Shown: positions 1 through 7,348, counted from the stretch's first letter. The stretch is DNA of 24,591 nucleotides from DASWHR01 sp036398095 (GCA_036398095.1 DASWHR010000008.1:1-24591); one strand, 5' to 3'. Notes: a model not told the origin generated them from the sequence alone. Made by a program: numbers and translations.

Positions 1-78
1 GCCTCGATCACGGGTGCAGCCATCGGCCGGATCACCGGCGACCACAGCGCGGCGTACGATGCGGCCATGCCCGAGTAG
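1..78 (+). CDS. 3' end of an unidentified upstream gene (partial)
   Basis: Frame 1 is open from the first base and closes with TAG at 76-78, giving a 25-residue tail that ends in DAAMPE. Almost every codon ends in G or C, as in the certain genes of this window, and the stop lies 16 bp before the convergent stop of the aminotransferase, which is a natural gene boundary here. The residues include a small-residue stretch (GAAIGRITG) but no motif I can assign to a family. It could be a chance open frame, but codon bias and position favour a true C-terminus. No function is proposed. Confidence 0.5.
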   Translation, partial: ASITGAAIGRITGDHSAAYDAAMPE

Positions 79-94
79 CGCGCAGCGGTCGGGT

Positions 95-1240
95 TCATCT
101 CGCGACGCCGAGATCGGCGAGGGCCTGAAAGAGCGCATCGACATCGTCTTCGCTGTTGAAGAAGTGCGGGCAGACGCGCAACGCGCCGTGTCGCTCGTCG
201 ATGATCACGCCGCGGTTGAGCAGGGCGTCCAGCACTTCTTTCGCGTCGGGAACCTCGACGGCGACCAGACCGCCCCGGCGGTCGTCTTCGCGCGGCGTGC
301 GGACCGTCAGTTGTGCTGAATCGGCCCGCTCGATCACGTACCCGGTCAGGGCGAGCGATCGTTCGCGGATCCGATCGACACCGACCTCGAGGACGATCGA
401 CATGCCCGCAGCCGACGCGAAGATCGACATCGCCGCCGGAGTGCCCAGCGCGAATCGCGCGGCGGTGCCGGGCCAGTCGATCCGCGAGCCGTCGAAGGCG
501 AAGAAGTCGCGCTGCGCGAACCATCCGGTGATCGTCGGGCGGAGGTGCGCGGCCGTCTCGGGCCGCACGTAGAGGAGCCCCACGTTGCTCGTCCCCAGCA
601 GATACTTGTAGGGGCCGAACACCAGCGCATCGCAGCCCACGTTCGTTACGTCGATCGGGACGACGCCCGCACCGTGAAAGTCGTCGATCACCGAGAGCGC
701 GCCGGCACGCCGCGCATCCGCCGCGATCTCGGTCGCGTCGGTGATCGCGCCGTCCAGATACGAAACGCGCGAGGCGGCGACCACGGCGGCGTTCTGTCCG
801 GTCGCCGCGGCGTAGTCGGCGGCCTCGGACCCGTCCACCCATACCACGCGCGCGCCGCGACCTTCCTGCGCCAGCCACCCCAGCGAATCCGTCGGGAACT
901 CGCGCCGCGAGAGCACGATCTGGGTTCGCGAGCCCGAGAAGTCGATCGCCGACGCGAGCGAAGCGATCGCCGTGGTCACCGACGGCGACAAGGTAACGTC
1001 GGCGGGGTCGGCGCCGATCAACGTCGCGGCCATCGACTCCAGGCGTCGCATCTCGGGAATGATGTCTTCGAACCAGACCCGTTCGGCGCTCGCTTTCGTC
1101 TCCCATGCGTCCATGAATCGCTCGATCGCCGCACGGGTCCTGCGTGAAGCCGGCGCGAGCGTGTGCGATCCGAGGAACACCGTGCGGCCGACGGCCGGGA
1201 ACTCGTCCCGCCACGCCAGCAGATCAGCCGGGCCTCTCAT
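95..1240 (-). CDS. Class V PLP-dependent aminotransferase, kynureninase-like
   Basis: This 381-residue protein is a fold-type I PLP enzyme of the class V aminotransferase / kynureninase group. The likely Schiff-base lysine is K212 in FGPYKYLLGTSN, and the cofactor-binding D(x2)H pattern is D186-H189 in VIDDFHGAG. An N-terminal GSHTLAP segment and the GLLYVRPE strand after the lysine also fit the family. The frame stays open upstream to 1573, but the ATG at 1240 is chosen because GGAAGGAG lies about 10 nt before it and the family fold begins there. It overlaps the end of the upstream amidohydrolase gene by 17 bp, so the two are probably co-transcribed and coupled. The substrate is unknown. Kynureninase activity is possible, but no other kynurenine-pathway gene is present, and a cysteine desulfurase or epimerase-like role cannot be excluded. 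Confidence 0.85.
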   Translation of the reverse strand: MRGPADLLAWRDEFPAVGRTVFLGSHTLAPASRRTRAAIERFMDAWETKASAERVWFEDIIPEMRRLESMAATLIGADPADVTLSPSVTTAIASLASAIDFSGSRTQIVLSRREFPTDSLGWLAQEGRGARVVWVDGSEAADYAAATGQNAAVVAASRVSYLDGAITDATEIAADARRAGALSVIDDFHGAGVVPIDVTNVGCDALVFGPYKYLLGTSNVGLLYVRPETAAHLRPTITGWFAQRDFFAFDGSRIDWPGTAARFALGTPAAMSIFASAAGMSIVLEVGVDRIRERSLALTGYVIERADSAQLTVRTPREDDRRGGLVAVEVPDAKEVLDALLNRGVIIDERHGALRVCPHFFNSEDDVDALFQALADLGVAR

Positions 1241-2264
1241 CGAATCCGAACTCCTTCCCATCAACCAAGACCAGTGACGGCCTGCCGAGCAGCGCGAAGT
1301 CCAGGCCGTCGCACACAATGATGTTCGCTCGCTCTCCTTCGCGCACGCGGGCGGGCGGGAAGCCGGCGAGCGCCGCGGCCCGCGAGGTGGCCGCCCGCAG
1401 GGCCGGCTCGACCCCACCGAGCGCCCCTCCGAGAGCATCGGCGACGATCGAGAGTTCTTCGGCATCCACGCCCGGTTCGATTCCGTCGTTGCCGAGATCG
1501 GTGCCGTAGACGATCTCGCAGCCGGCCGCGGCGAGCGCGCGAAGGTTGGCGCGCGTCGCCGGGGCCCCGCCAAACGCTCGCACGGTCGAGATCACCGTGA
1601 CGCCTCGCATCGCAAGCGCGGCGATCAGATCGTCGGGCAGCGGCTCGACGGGCGTGTGCGCAAGCACGTCGATGCCGGCTTCGACCGCCGTGCGCACGTT
1701 CGCGATTCCGAGCGCGTGCGCGGCGACGCGCAGCCCTCGTCCCCTGGCAGCCGCGGCGACGGCGGCGAGGACGGCGTCGTCGAGCGCGGGGTCGTCCGTC
1801 AGCGCGACCTTGATCATCGCCGCGCCGCGATCGGCGAGCATGGCGACGGCTTCGCGCGCGTTCGACTCGCCGGCCAGCTCCAAGCCGTAGCCACCGGCTC
1901 CCCAGGATCGGGTCGGGTACCCACCGGCTGCCGTCAGCAGCGGTCCGGCGGCGCGCATGCGCAGCGGGGGATGCGGCGCGAACGCACCATCGATCGGCGC
2001 GCCCAGATCCAAGGCGGCCGTCACGCCGCCCGCCACGATCGCGTCGGGCGTCGAAAGCGACACGTGCACATGCGCATCGACGATTCCCGGCAACACCGCG
2101 CCGCCCTCTTTCACGCGGACGGCGGCCCCGACCGCGGCAGCGTGCGTTCCGGCCGGATCGATCGAAACGATGCGTCCGTCCTTCACCAGCACGTCGCAGC
2201 GCCGGTCCGACACGCGTTCCCCGTCGAAGAGCTCGACACCGCGAAGCGATAGCGGATCGGACAT
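1224..2264 (-). CDS. Amidohydrolase family protein (imidazolonepropionase / prolidase-like)
   Basis: This 346-residue metal-dependent hydrolase has the amidohydrolase TIM-barrel signature: HVH at 65-67 after a VLPGIVDAH strand, K152 in MIKVALTDD, H183 in AAHALG, H203 in LAHTPVEPL and the catalytic Asp256 in YGTDLGNDG. The small beta-sandwich parts flank the barrel (residues 5-60 and 310-340, ending VLVDGKEF). No signal peptide is seen, so it is likely cytoplasmic. The frame continues upstream to 2432, but the ATG at 2264 starts exactly at the domain and has TAGTCT 8 nt upstream, which fits leaderless transcription; no Shine-Dalgarno is visible. It is the first gene of a two-gene unit with the aminotransferase. 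The substrate is not predictable: imidazolonepropionase-like proteins of this type act on dipeptides, lactams or other cyclic amides. Confidence 0.87.
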   Translation of the reverse strand: MSDPLSLRGVELFDGERVSDRRCDVLVKDGRIVSIDPAGTHAAAVGAAVRVKEGGAVLPGIVDAHVHVSLSTPDAIVAGGVTAALDLGAPIDGAFAPHPPLRMRAAGPLLTAAGGYPTRSWGAGGYGLELAGESNAREAVAMLADRGAAMIKVALTDDPALDDAVLAAVAAAARGRGLRVAAHALGIANVRTAVEAGIDVLAHTPVEPLPDDLIAALAMRGVTVISTVRAFGGAPATRANLRALAAAGCEIVYGTDLGNDGIEPGVDAEELSIVADALGGALGGVEPALRAATSRAAALAGFPPARVREGERANIIVCDGLDFALLGRPSLVLVDGKEFGFDERPG

Positions 2265-2272
2265 TTGCGGCA

Positions 2273-2278
2273 AGACTA
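2273..2278 (-). promoter_or_regulatory. -10-like box of the amidohydrolase gene (leaderless start)
   Basis: TAGTCT on the minus strand ends 8 nt before the ATG at 2264. guaA has the same hexamer at the same distance. No convincing -35 is visible at the right spacing. Confidence 0.5.
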
Positions 2279-2409
2279 CAGCGAAGCCGAAAAATTCTCG
2301 GTGCAAGACGGGAGGTTCGGGCGTGTCGGACATCGGTTTGCCGGTGCTCGCTGGACTTTTCTTGCGACAATTGCGGACCAGCGGTCGTTTTCTTCCATGA
2401 GGGACGCGA

Positions 2410-3204
2410 ATGATGATGCTTCGGATTTCCACCGTTGGGCTCGCCGCGGCGCTTGCGCTGTCGCCGGCGCCGTCCGGCGCGATCGTGGGCGGGACGACTG
2501 TTGCCGACGGCGAAATGCCTTGGGTCGCCGCGATCTACAACTCCGCATCACCGGAGGCCGGACAGTTCTGCGGCGGCTCGCTCGTCGCGCCGCGCGTGGT
2601 GGTCACGGCCGCGCATTGCGTCACGCTGCTGCTCGACGACACGCTCGCACAGCTTCCGGTCGACGTCCTGGATTTGAAGGTCAAGGTGATGCTCGGTCGC
2701 ACACGCCTGGGCGGAACCGGCGGCGAACAGATCGCCGTCGCGCGCTTGCACCGTCATCTTTCTGCGCCCATCAACGATGTCGCGGTGCTGGTGCTCGCCG
2801 AAGCGTCCTCGATCGCGCCCGTCGCGTATGCGCGTCCGGCCGACGCTGCCTTCTTCGCACCGGGTGCGATCGCCACGATCGCAGGCTGGGGCGCGACCAG
2901 TGAAGGAGGCTCGGGCTCGGATCGATTGCTGAAGGCGTCGGTCTCGGTCATGACCGACGGCCGGTGCGCGGACGTCTACGGCCCGGAGTACAACGGCGCG
3001 AGCATGGTCTGCGCCGGTGATCCTCAGGGCGGAACCGATACGTGCCAGGGAGACAGCGGCGGGCCGCTGACCGTCGCAGGCCCCGGCGGGGCGCCTCTGC
3101 TTGCCGGCGCGACCAGCTTCGGCCGCGGCTGCGGGCGAGCCGACTCCCCGGGCGTCTACGCCGAGATCGCCGCGGTCGCCGACTTCCTCGCCCAATACGC
3201 CTGA
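2410..3204 (+). CDS. Secreted trypsin-like serine protease (S1 family)
   Basis: A 264-residue chymotrypsin-fold protease. Residues 1-24 form a signal peptide ending PSGA, followed directly by the mature trypsin N-terminus IVGG (25-28). The triad is H69 (TAAHC), D123 (INDVAVL) and S216 (GDSGGP). Asp210, six residues before the serine, is in the S1-pocket position that gives trypsin-type Arg/Lys preference. Cysteines 54/70, 186/201 and 212/241 match three conserved disulfides. The C-terminal GCGRADSPGVY and the final helix are intact, so the protein is full length. Three ATGs in a row (2410, 2413, 2416) follow GAGGGA at 2399-2404; any of them may be used. It is divergent from the amidohydrolase and sits alone. 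Substrates are unknown; degradation of external protein or processing of an envelope protein are both possible. Confidence 0.95.
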   Translation: MMMLRISTVGLAAALALSPAPSGAIVGGTTVADGEMPWVAAIYNSASPEAGQFCGGSLVAPRVVVTAAHCVTLLLDDTLAQLPVDVLDLKVKVMLGRTRLGGTGGEQIAVARLHRHLSAPINDVAVLVLAEASSIAPVAYARPADAAFFAPGAIATIAGWGATSEGGSGSDRLLKASVSVMTDGRCADVYGPEYNGASMVCAGDPQGGTDTCQGDSGGPLTVAGPGGAPLLAGATSFGRGCGRADSPGVYAEIAAVADFLAQYA

Positions 3205-3220
3205 CCCGGCCGGAGATCCC

Positions 3221-3247
3221 GCAGGGGGAGGCCCCGGGCGTCCCTGC
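3221..3247 (+). terminator. Possible weak hairpin after the trypsin gene
   Basis: GCAGGG at 3221-3226 can pair with CCCTGC at 3242-3247, with G/C-rich material between. There is no T-run, so it may be a factor-dependent end or only GC noise. Confidence 0.25.
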
Positions 3248-3252
3248 CCCGA

Positions 3253-3282
3253 TTGACGCCCCGGCCGCTACCTGGCTACTAT
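3253..3282 (+). promoter_or_regulatory. groES promoter (-35 TTGACG, -10 TACTAT)
   Basis: TTGACG at 3253-3258 and TACTAT at 3277-3282 are separated by 18 bp, close to the housekeeping sigma consensus. The predicted transcription start near 3289 falls at the left edge of the CIRCE operator, so a bound HrcA repressor would cover the start site. This leaves a leader of roughly 65 nt before groES. Confidence 0.8.
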
Positions 3283-3287
3283 GCCGT

Positions 3288-3314
3288 TTAGCACTCGGCA
3301 CATCAGAGTGCTAA
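3288..3314 (+). promoter_or_regulatory. CIRCE operator (HrcA-binding inverted repeat)
   Basis: TTAGCACTC (3288-3296) and GAGTGCTAA (3306-3314) flank a 9-nt spacer. Both arms match the CIRCE consensus at every position. CIRCE is the operator of the heat-shock repressor HrcA, so groES is expected to be derepressed on heat shock. hrcA itself is not in the window. Confidence 0.97.
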
Positions 3315-3354
3315 CCACAGGGATTTGGGGACCATAGGTTCTAGGAGGGTGTAT

Positions 3355-3663
3355 ATGGCGTTTAGTCTCGAGCCGCTCGAGGATCGGGTCGTTGTCCGAC
3401 CGCTTGAGGAAGAGGTCCAGAAGACTCCGACCGGCATCATCATCCCCGACACGGCGAAGGAAAAGCCGCAGGAGGGCGAGGTCGTCGCCGTGGGCCCGGG
3501 GCGCTTCGAGGATGGCAAGCGCGTCCCCATGGACGTCGCCGTCGGGAACCACGTGATCTACTCGAAGTACGGCGGGACCGAGGTCAAGGTCGAAGGCGAC
3601 GAGTATCTGGTCCTGTCCGCGCGCGACTTGCTGGCCGTCATCAAGACCGGCAAGAAGAAGTAA
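3355..3663 (+). CDS. groES: Co-chaperonin GroES (Hsp10)
   Basis: A 102-residue GroES, normal length for the family. It carries the N-terminal signature LEPLEDRVVVRP, the mobile-loop region TPTGIIIPDTAKEKPQ that docks on GroEL, and the conserved segments VVAVGPG, VIYSKYGGTEVK and YLVLSARDLLAVI. It forms the heptameric lid of the GroEL folding chamber in the cytoplasm. The start at 3355 is fixed by AGGAGG at 3343-3348 with a 6-nt spacing; an upstream in-frame ATG at 3325 gives a non-family extension. Regulation is by the CIRCE element at 3288-3314. groEL does not follow: a terminator and an unrelated gene come next, so groEL must be encoded elsewhere. Confidence 0.98.
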   Translation: MAFSLEPLEDRVVVRPLEEEVQKTPTGIIIPDTAKEKPQEGEVVAVGPGRFEDGKRVPMDVAVGNHVIYSKYGGTEVKVEGDEYLVLSARDLLAVIKTGKKK

Positions 3664-3680
3664 CCGACTTTCTCGAACAC

Positions 3681-3707
3681 CGACGGGCGGCTTCGTGCCG
3701 CCCGTCG
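3681..3707 (+). terminator. Rho-independent terminator of groES
   Basis: CGACGGGCGGC (3681-3691) and GCCGCCCGTCG (3697-3707) form a perfect 11-bp stem with the loop TTCGT, followed by a moderately T-rich tract (ATTCTTT). It begins 17 bp after the groES stop and supports a monocistronic groES transcript. Confidence 0.88.
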
Positions 3708-3709
3708 CG

Positions 3710-3715
3710 TATTCT
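3710..3715 (+). promoter_or_regulatory. -10-like box for the 3722 gene (leaderless start)
   Basis: TATTCT lies 6 nt before the ATG at 3722 and directly after the groES terminator stem. Transcription would start at or next to the ATG. No Shine-Dalgarno is present. Confidence 0.5.
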
Positions 3716-3721
3716 TTCCGC

Positions 3722-5902
3722 ATGATTTTCCGACTCGCCGGGCCGTTGATGGCGCTCGCCATGACGCTCGGCATCGCGCTCCCGGCCGCGGCGCAGCGTC
3801 CCGTCACCGACCGCCTGGCGATCGACATCGGTCTGGTAGAGATCGCCGGCAAGCCGGGCGGCCAATCGGGTGATCGCTTCAAGCTGATCAACCGGACCGA
3901 TACGGCTGTGGACGTGTCGGCATTCGTCGAGGATCTGGGAACCGATGCGCGCGGCGATTTGGTCGCGGTTCCTCGCGGCAGCACCGACCTTCCGTCGGCC
4001 GCCGCATGGGTGACCGTCGCCGACGACGAGCTGACGGTCCCGGCCAACGGGACCGCGACGGTGGATGCCAAGATCGTCGTGCCGCCGGGCACGAAAGCCG
4101 GCGGCTACTACGCGTCGATCACATTCGACGTCGATGATGAGGGCGCGCCCGAGTCACGTCTGACCCATGCGATTCTGGTGCGGATCGGCGGCGCGGGCTT
4201 TGCGCCGGCCGGCCGCGTTGTTTCGATCCAGATGTCGACACCGTCGTTTTCGGGTCGCGTTCCGATCGAGGTGACGGTCGAAAACCGAGGCAACCTTCAC
4301 GCCGTCGGAGGCGGGGCCATCGAGATCGTCGACACGTTCGGATCGCGATTGGCGAGCGTCCCGATTCCCACCGTGGTCGTGCTTCCGGGACGGCAACGCG
4401 TCGTTCGGGTGGTGTACGACTCGCCCCCCGTCATCGCGCGACTGAAGGCGACCGCGAAGGTCACGTTCGGCAACGACGAGAGCAGCGCCACCGATGCGGG
4501 GTACGTGTTGATCTGGTGGCTTGCCGCGATGCTCGCGGCCGTCCTGCTTCTCTTTGCGGTCTCGTTGGTTCGCATCGCCGGTCTTGCCGGGCCCAAGGCG
4601 CGCGCTCGCCGTGCCGCTCGCGCTCCGGTCCGTGCCCCGGCTCCCGTTCCTGCCCCGATGCCCGCCCCCGAGCCCGCTCCGGCGGCCGCGGAGCCGGGTC
4701 CGAAACGGAAGCGTCGCGATCGCAAGAAGAAAGACGAACTCGTCGCCGTGCCCGCGCCCGTCCCTCAGCCGCTCGCACCCATGCCGCCGCTCTCGCCCCC
4801 GGGCGCTGCGCCGGTGCCGCCGCCGATCCGTCCGCGGCACGACGAGTCGTTCTGGGGACCAGGCGACGACGAAACGCCGGCGCCCCGGGTGCGCGACGAG
4901 CCCGAGGTCGAGCCGGTCGCGGTCGAGGAGCCGGTGTCGCCGTTCGATGCGTGGACGCTCGACGACGAGGAAGATCTCGGCGAGGAGATGCTCGACGAAG
5001 AGGATGAGCCGATCAGCCCGGCGGAAGGCGAAGCCGAATCCGATCGCGACGAAGAAGAAGACGAGTTCGAAGAAGATGAGCGCGACGAGGATGAGCCGGA
5101 CGAGGAACCCGACGTCGAGCCGCGGGCAGACGATGGCCCCGAGTCCGCGGGAGGCGAACGCGACGAGGACGAGCCGGAAGCGGCATGGCCGGCGGCTCAG
5201 CCGGCGCCTCCGGCCGCGCGGATCGTGCCGTCGCGACCGGTCCCGGTCGTCCGTCCGGCAGGACGCAAACTCTCCGCGCCCTTCCCGCAATCGGAGCCGC
5301 AATCGGAGCCGGAATCCGAGCCGGAATCGGGGCGCGAATTGAGGCCGCAGGAAGCAGAGCCGGTGGACGAACCGGCTCCGATCCGTCCTGCGATCCGGCC
5401 CGCGGCCCGCATGCGTGATGTCCAGATCGCGGGCCTGCCGCCGCTGCGCGAGCCGGCGCCGCTGCCGGATGCGCATTGGGGCGCGCTGCCGCCCGACCGG
5501 CCGCTGGACCGACCGGCCGGAGGATCGGCGATGGCGCTTCGCCGCGCCGAGGTCGCGATCCGCATGATCTCGGGAAAACCAGGCGAGACCGGCGCGATTC
5601 TTGACTCCGGTCTGGACTTGCTCTACTCGGTGCGAACCGATCCGTCGGTTGTCGAGCGAGTCGAGCAGGCATTCGAAGAGACCCGAAACCGCCGCAAGCT
5701 CGGGCCACTCGCGCTCGCCCTGTTCGCCGTCGACAGCCGAGCAGCCCCGGAAGCGCTCCTGGATGCGTTCGGGACCGCGTCGAAAGTCGTCGCCGAGCGG
5801 CTCCGCCGAGCGATCCTGGCATGCGACCCGGCCGACATTCGCCCGCACCGCGCCCTCATCCAGGCGCTGCCGCAAGGACGCCGCGACCAACTCGGACTAT
5901 AG
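3722..5902 (+). CDS. Membrane protein: extracellular beta domain, one TM helix, long acidic cytoplasmic tail
   Basis: A 726-residue protein. Residues 1-24 are a signal peptide (ending PAAA). About 30-255 form an extracellular beta-rich part resembling DUF916-type domains (RFKLINRT, PPGTKAGGYYASITF, ENRGNLHAVGGG, VLPGRQRVV). A TM helix spans about 261-285. A basic juxtamembrane stretch, a Pro/Ala-rich linker and the basic RKRRDRKKKDE follow, then a strongly acidic segment (about 395-485) and a linker with SEPQSEPESEPESG. A folded, mostly helical C-terminal domain occupies about 600-726. The ATG at 3722 is preferred to the GTG at 3695, which lies inside the groES terminator. The function is unknown. 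The layout suggests a protein linking the cell surface to a cytoplasmic partner through the acidic tail. The family assignment of the N-terminal domain is from memory of sequence style and is only moderate. Confidence 0.85.
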   Translation: MIFRLAGPLMALAMTLGIALPAAAQRPVTDRLAIDIGLVEIAGKPGGQSGDRFKLINRTDTAVDVSAFVEDLGTDARGDLVAVPRGSTDLPSAAAWVTVADDELTVPANGTATVDAKIVVPPGTKAGGYYASITFDVDDEGAPESRLTHAILVRIGGAGFAPAGRVVSIQMSTPSFSGRVPIEVTVENRGNLHAVGGGAIEIVDTFGSRLASVPIPTVVVLPGRQRVVRVVYDSPPVIARLKATAKVTFGNDESSATDAGYVLIWWLAAMLAAVLLLFAVSLVRIAGLAGPKARARRAARAPVRAPAPVPAPMPAPEPAPAAAEPGPKRKRRDRKKKDELVAVPAPVPQPLAPMPPLSPPGAAPVPPPIRPRHDESFWGPGDDETPAPRVRDEPEVEPVAVEEPVSPFDAWTLDDEEDLGEEMLDEEDEPISPAEGEAESDRDEEEDEFEEDERDEDEPDEEPDVEPRADDGPESAGGERDEDEPEAAWPAAQPAPPAARIVPSRPVPVVRPAGRKLSAPFPQSEPQSEPESEPESGRELRPQEAEPVDEPAPIRPAIRPAARMRDVQIAGLPPLREPAPLPDAHWGALPPDRPLDRPAGGSAMALRRAEVAIRMISGKPGETGAILDSGLDLLYSVRTDPSVVERVEQAFEETRNRRKLGPLALALFAVDSRAAPEALLDAFGTASKVVAERLRRAILACDPADIRPHRALIQALPQGRRDQLGL
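5286..5333 (+). repeat. Four 12-bp tandem repeats inside the 3722-5902 gene
   Basis: The unit CGCAATCGGAGC occurs four times in a row (5286-5297, 5298-5309, 5310-5321, 5322-5333), the last two with substitutions. It encodes repeated (P/Q/E)-(Q/E)-S-E-type residues in the disordered linker, stays in frame, and could vary in copy number between strains. Confidence 0.85.
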
Positions 5903-5910
5903 GAGGCGAT

Positions 5911-5935
5911 CACCGGCCGGATCCGGCTGACGGTG
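5911..5935 (+). other. Imperfect hairpin in the 5903-6041 gap
   Basis: CACCGGCCG and CGGCTGACGGTG can pair around GATC with a three-base bulge, 9 bp after the stop of the acidic-tail gene. There is no T-run. The rest of the 139-bp gap holds a weak TACGCT box and the guaB3 Shine-Dalgarno, and nothing else that I recognise. Confidence 0.3.
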
Positions 5936-6041
5936 TCGCACCGGCTCCCCTGGTGGGTTACGCTTTCTCAAGACCTGCAGCCGTCCCCATCCCGACCGGC
6001 CGGCGGCGCGGGAACCGGCACGCAGCGAGGCGGAGGGCTTC

Positions 6042-7205
6042 ATGGCGGAATTGGAAATCGGCATCGGCAAGACCGGACGGCGCGCCTACGGATTCGACGA
6101 CATCTCGATCGTCCCATCGCGCCGAACGCGCGACCGCGACGATGTGGACATCTCGTGGGAGATCGACGCCTACAAGTTCGCGCTGCCGATGCTCGCCTCC
6201 GCGATGGACGGTGTTGTGTCTCCGGCGACCGCGATCGCGATCGGAAAGCTCGGCGGTTTGGCGGTGCTGAACCTGGAAGGTTTGTGGACCCGCTATGCGG
6301 ACCCCGAGCCGATCTACGAAACCATCGCGTCCATGCCCGACCACGAAGCCACGCCGTACATGCAGAAGGTCTATCAAGAGCCGATCAAGGACGAGCTGGT
6401 CTTCAAGCGTATCGCCGAGATCAAGGGCGCAGGGGTCACCGCTGCGGCGTCGCTGACCCCGCAGCGGGTGGAGCGCTATTACAAGCTGGCGCTCGACGCC
6501 GAGCTGGACATCCTCGTGATCCAAGGAACCGTCGTCTCGGCCGAGCACGTCTCGACTCGCACGCAACCGCTCAACCTGAAGGAGTTCATCGCCTCGCTCG
6601 ACATTCCGATCATCGTCGGCGGGTGCGCCTCGTTCGAGACGGCGCTGCATCTGATGCGCACCGGCGCGGCCGGCGTGCTGGTCGGCGTCGGGCCGGGCGC
6701 GGCATGCACGACGCGCGGTGTGCTGGGCATCGGCGTGCCGCAGGCGACCGCGATCGCTGACGCGGCCGGCGCGCGGATGCGTCATCTGCAAGAGACCGGA
6801 CGGTACGTGCACGTCATCGCCGACGGCGGCATGCGCACCGGCGGCGACGTCGCAAAGGCGATCGCATGCGGAGCCGACGCGGTCATGATCGGATCGCCGC
6901 TCACGCGCGCCAATGAAGCGCCCGGCCGGGGTTTCCACTGGGGCATGGCCACCTTCCATCCCGAGCTGCCGCGCGGGACGCGCGTCCAGACGAAGCTCGT
7001 CGGCTCGATGGAGGAGATTCTCGTCGGCCCCGCGCTGGTCAACGACGGGACCTTCAACCTGTTCGGGGCGTTGCGGACGTCTATGGCGGATTGCGGCTAC
7101 AAGGACATCCGCGAGTTCCAGCGCGTCGAGGTCTGCGTCGCTCCCTCGTTCTTGACCGAGGGCAAGAGCTACCAGCGCGCGCAGGGCGTCGGCATGGGAC
7201 GCTAA
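6042..7205 (+). CDS. guaB3: GuaB3-family IMP dehydrogenase-related protein
   Basis: A 387-residue IMPDH/GMPR barrel. The N-terminus GRRAYGFDDISIVPSRRTRD and the LPMLASAMDGVVSP segment are typical of the GuaB3 group. The catalytic-loop cysteine is C222 in GVGPGAACTTRG, and the IMP-phosphate site follows at D261 (ADGGMRTGGD). The regulatory CBS domains of normal GuaB are absent, as is usual for GuaB3. Members are found mainly in actinobacteria and cyanobacteria, and a cyanobacterial one has been shown to oxidise IMP to XMP with NAD. GGAGGG just upstream supports the ATG at 6042. In many actinobacteria guaB lies immediately before guaB3; here the preceding gene is the acidic-tail membrane protein, so any true guaB is elsewhere. 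guaA follows about 10 kb downstream. Confidence 0.93.
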   Translation: MAELEIGIGKTGRRAYGFDDISIVPSRRTRDRDDVDISWEIDAYKFALPMLASAMDGVVSPATAIAIGKLGGLAVLNLEGLWTRYADPEPIYETIASMPDHEATPYMQKVYQEPIKDELVFKRIAEIKGAGVTAAASLTPQRVERYYKLALDAELDILVIQGTVVSAEHVSTRTQPLNLKEFIASLDIPIIVGGCASFETALHLMRTGAAGVLVGVGPGAACTTRGVLGIGVPQATAIADAAGARMRHLQETGRYVHVIADGGMRTGGDVAKAIACGADAVMIGSPLTRANEAPGRGFHWGMATFHPELPRGTRVQTKLVGSMEEILVGPALVNDGTFNLFGALRTSMADCGYKDIREFQRVEVCVAPSFLTEGKSYQRAQGVGMGR

Positions 7206-7348
7206 ACGTTCATTCCGTAGCGAACGGATCGTCGGGGGACGGATTGCGTGCGAATACCCTCCGAACGGGCTATCCACTTCTCGGCGGGTTCCGACGACCA
7301 TTGTGGAAATAGAGCCCGCCTCTCTTCTTCCTGCATGTTGGAGATGCG
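7206..7348. other. Intergenic region between guaB3 and the histidine kinase
   Basis: This 143-bp gap holds a possible 9-bp stem with one G-T pair (GGCGGGTTC and GAGCCCGCC, with a 20-nt loop) followed by a pyrimidine-rich stretch. It could be a terminator for guaB3 or part of the leader of the kinase operon. GGAG at 7340-7343 serves the next gene. No clear promoter is visible. Confidence 0.3.

Noticed and set aside
95..2264. Assigning the left pair to the kynurenine pathway
   Set aside because: The aminotransferase is kynureninase-like, but no kynurenine formamidase-type or dioxygenase gene is present, and the amidohydrolase resembles a different subgroup.
3695..3721. GTG start nine codons upstream for the acidic-tail protein
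   Set aside because: It lies within the groES terminator hairpin, and the signal peptide begins naturally at ATG 3722.
4154..5890. Long minus-strand frame (578 codons) opposite the acidic-tail protein gene
   Set aside because: Its product is Arg-rich and without domain features. The plus-strand frame has a signal peptide, TM helix and domain structure. GC-rich genes often leave the opposite frame open.
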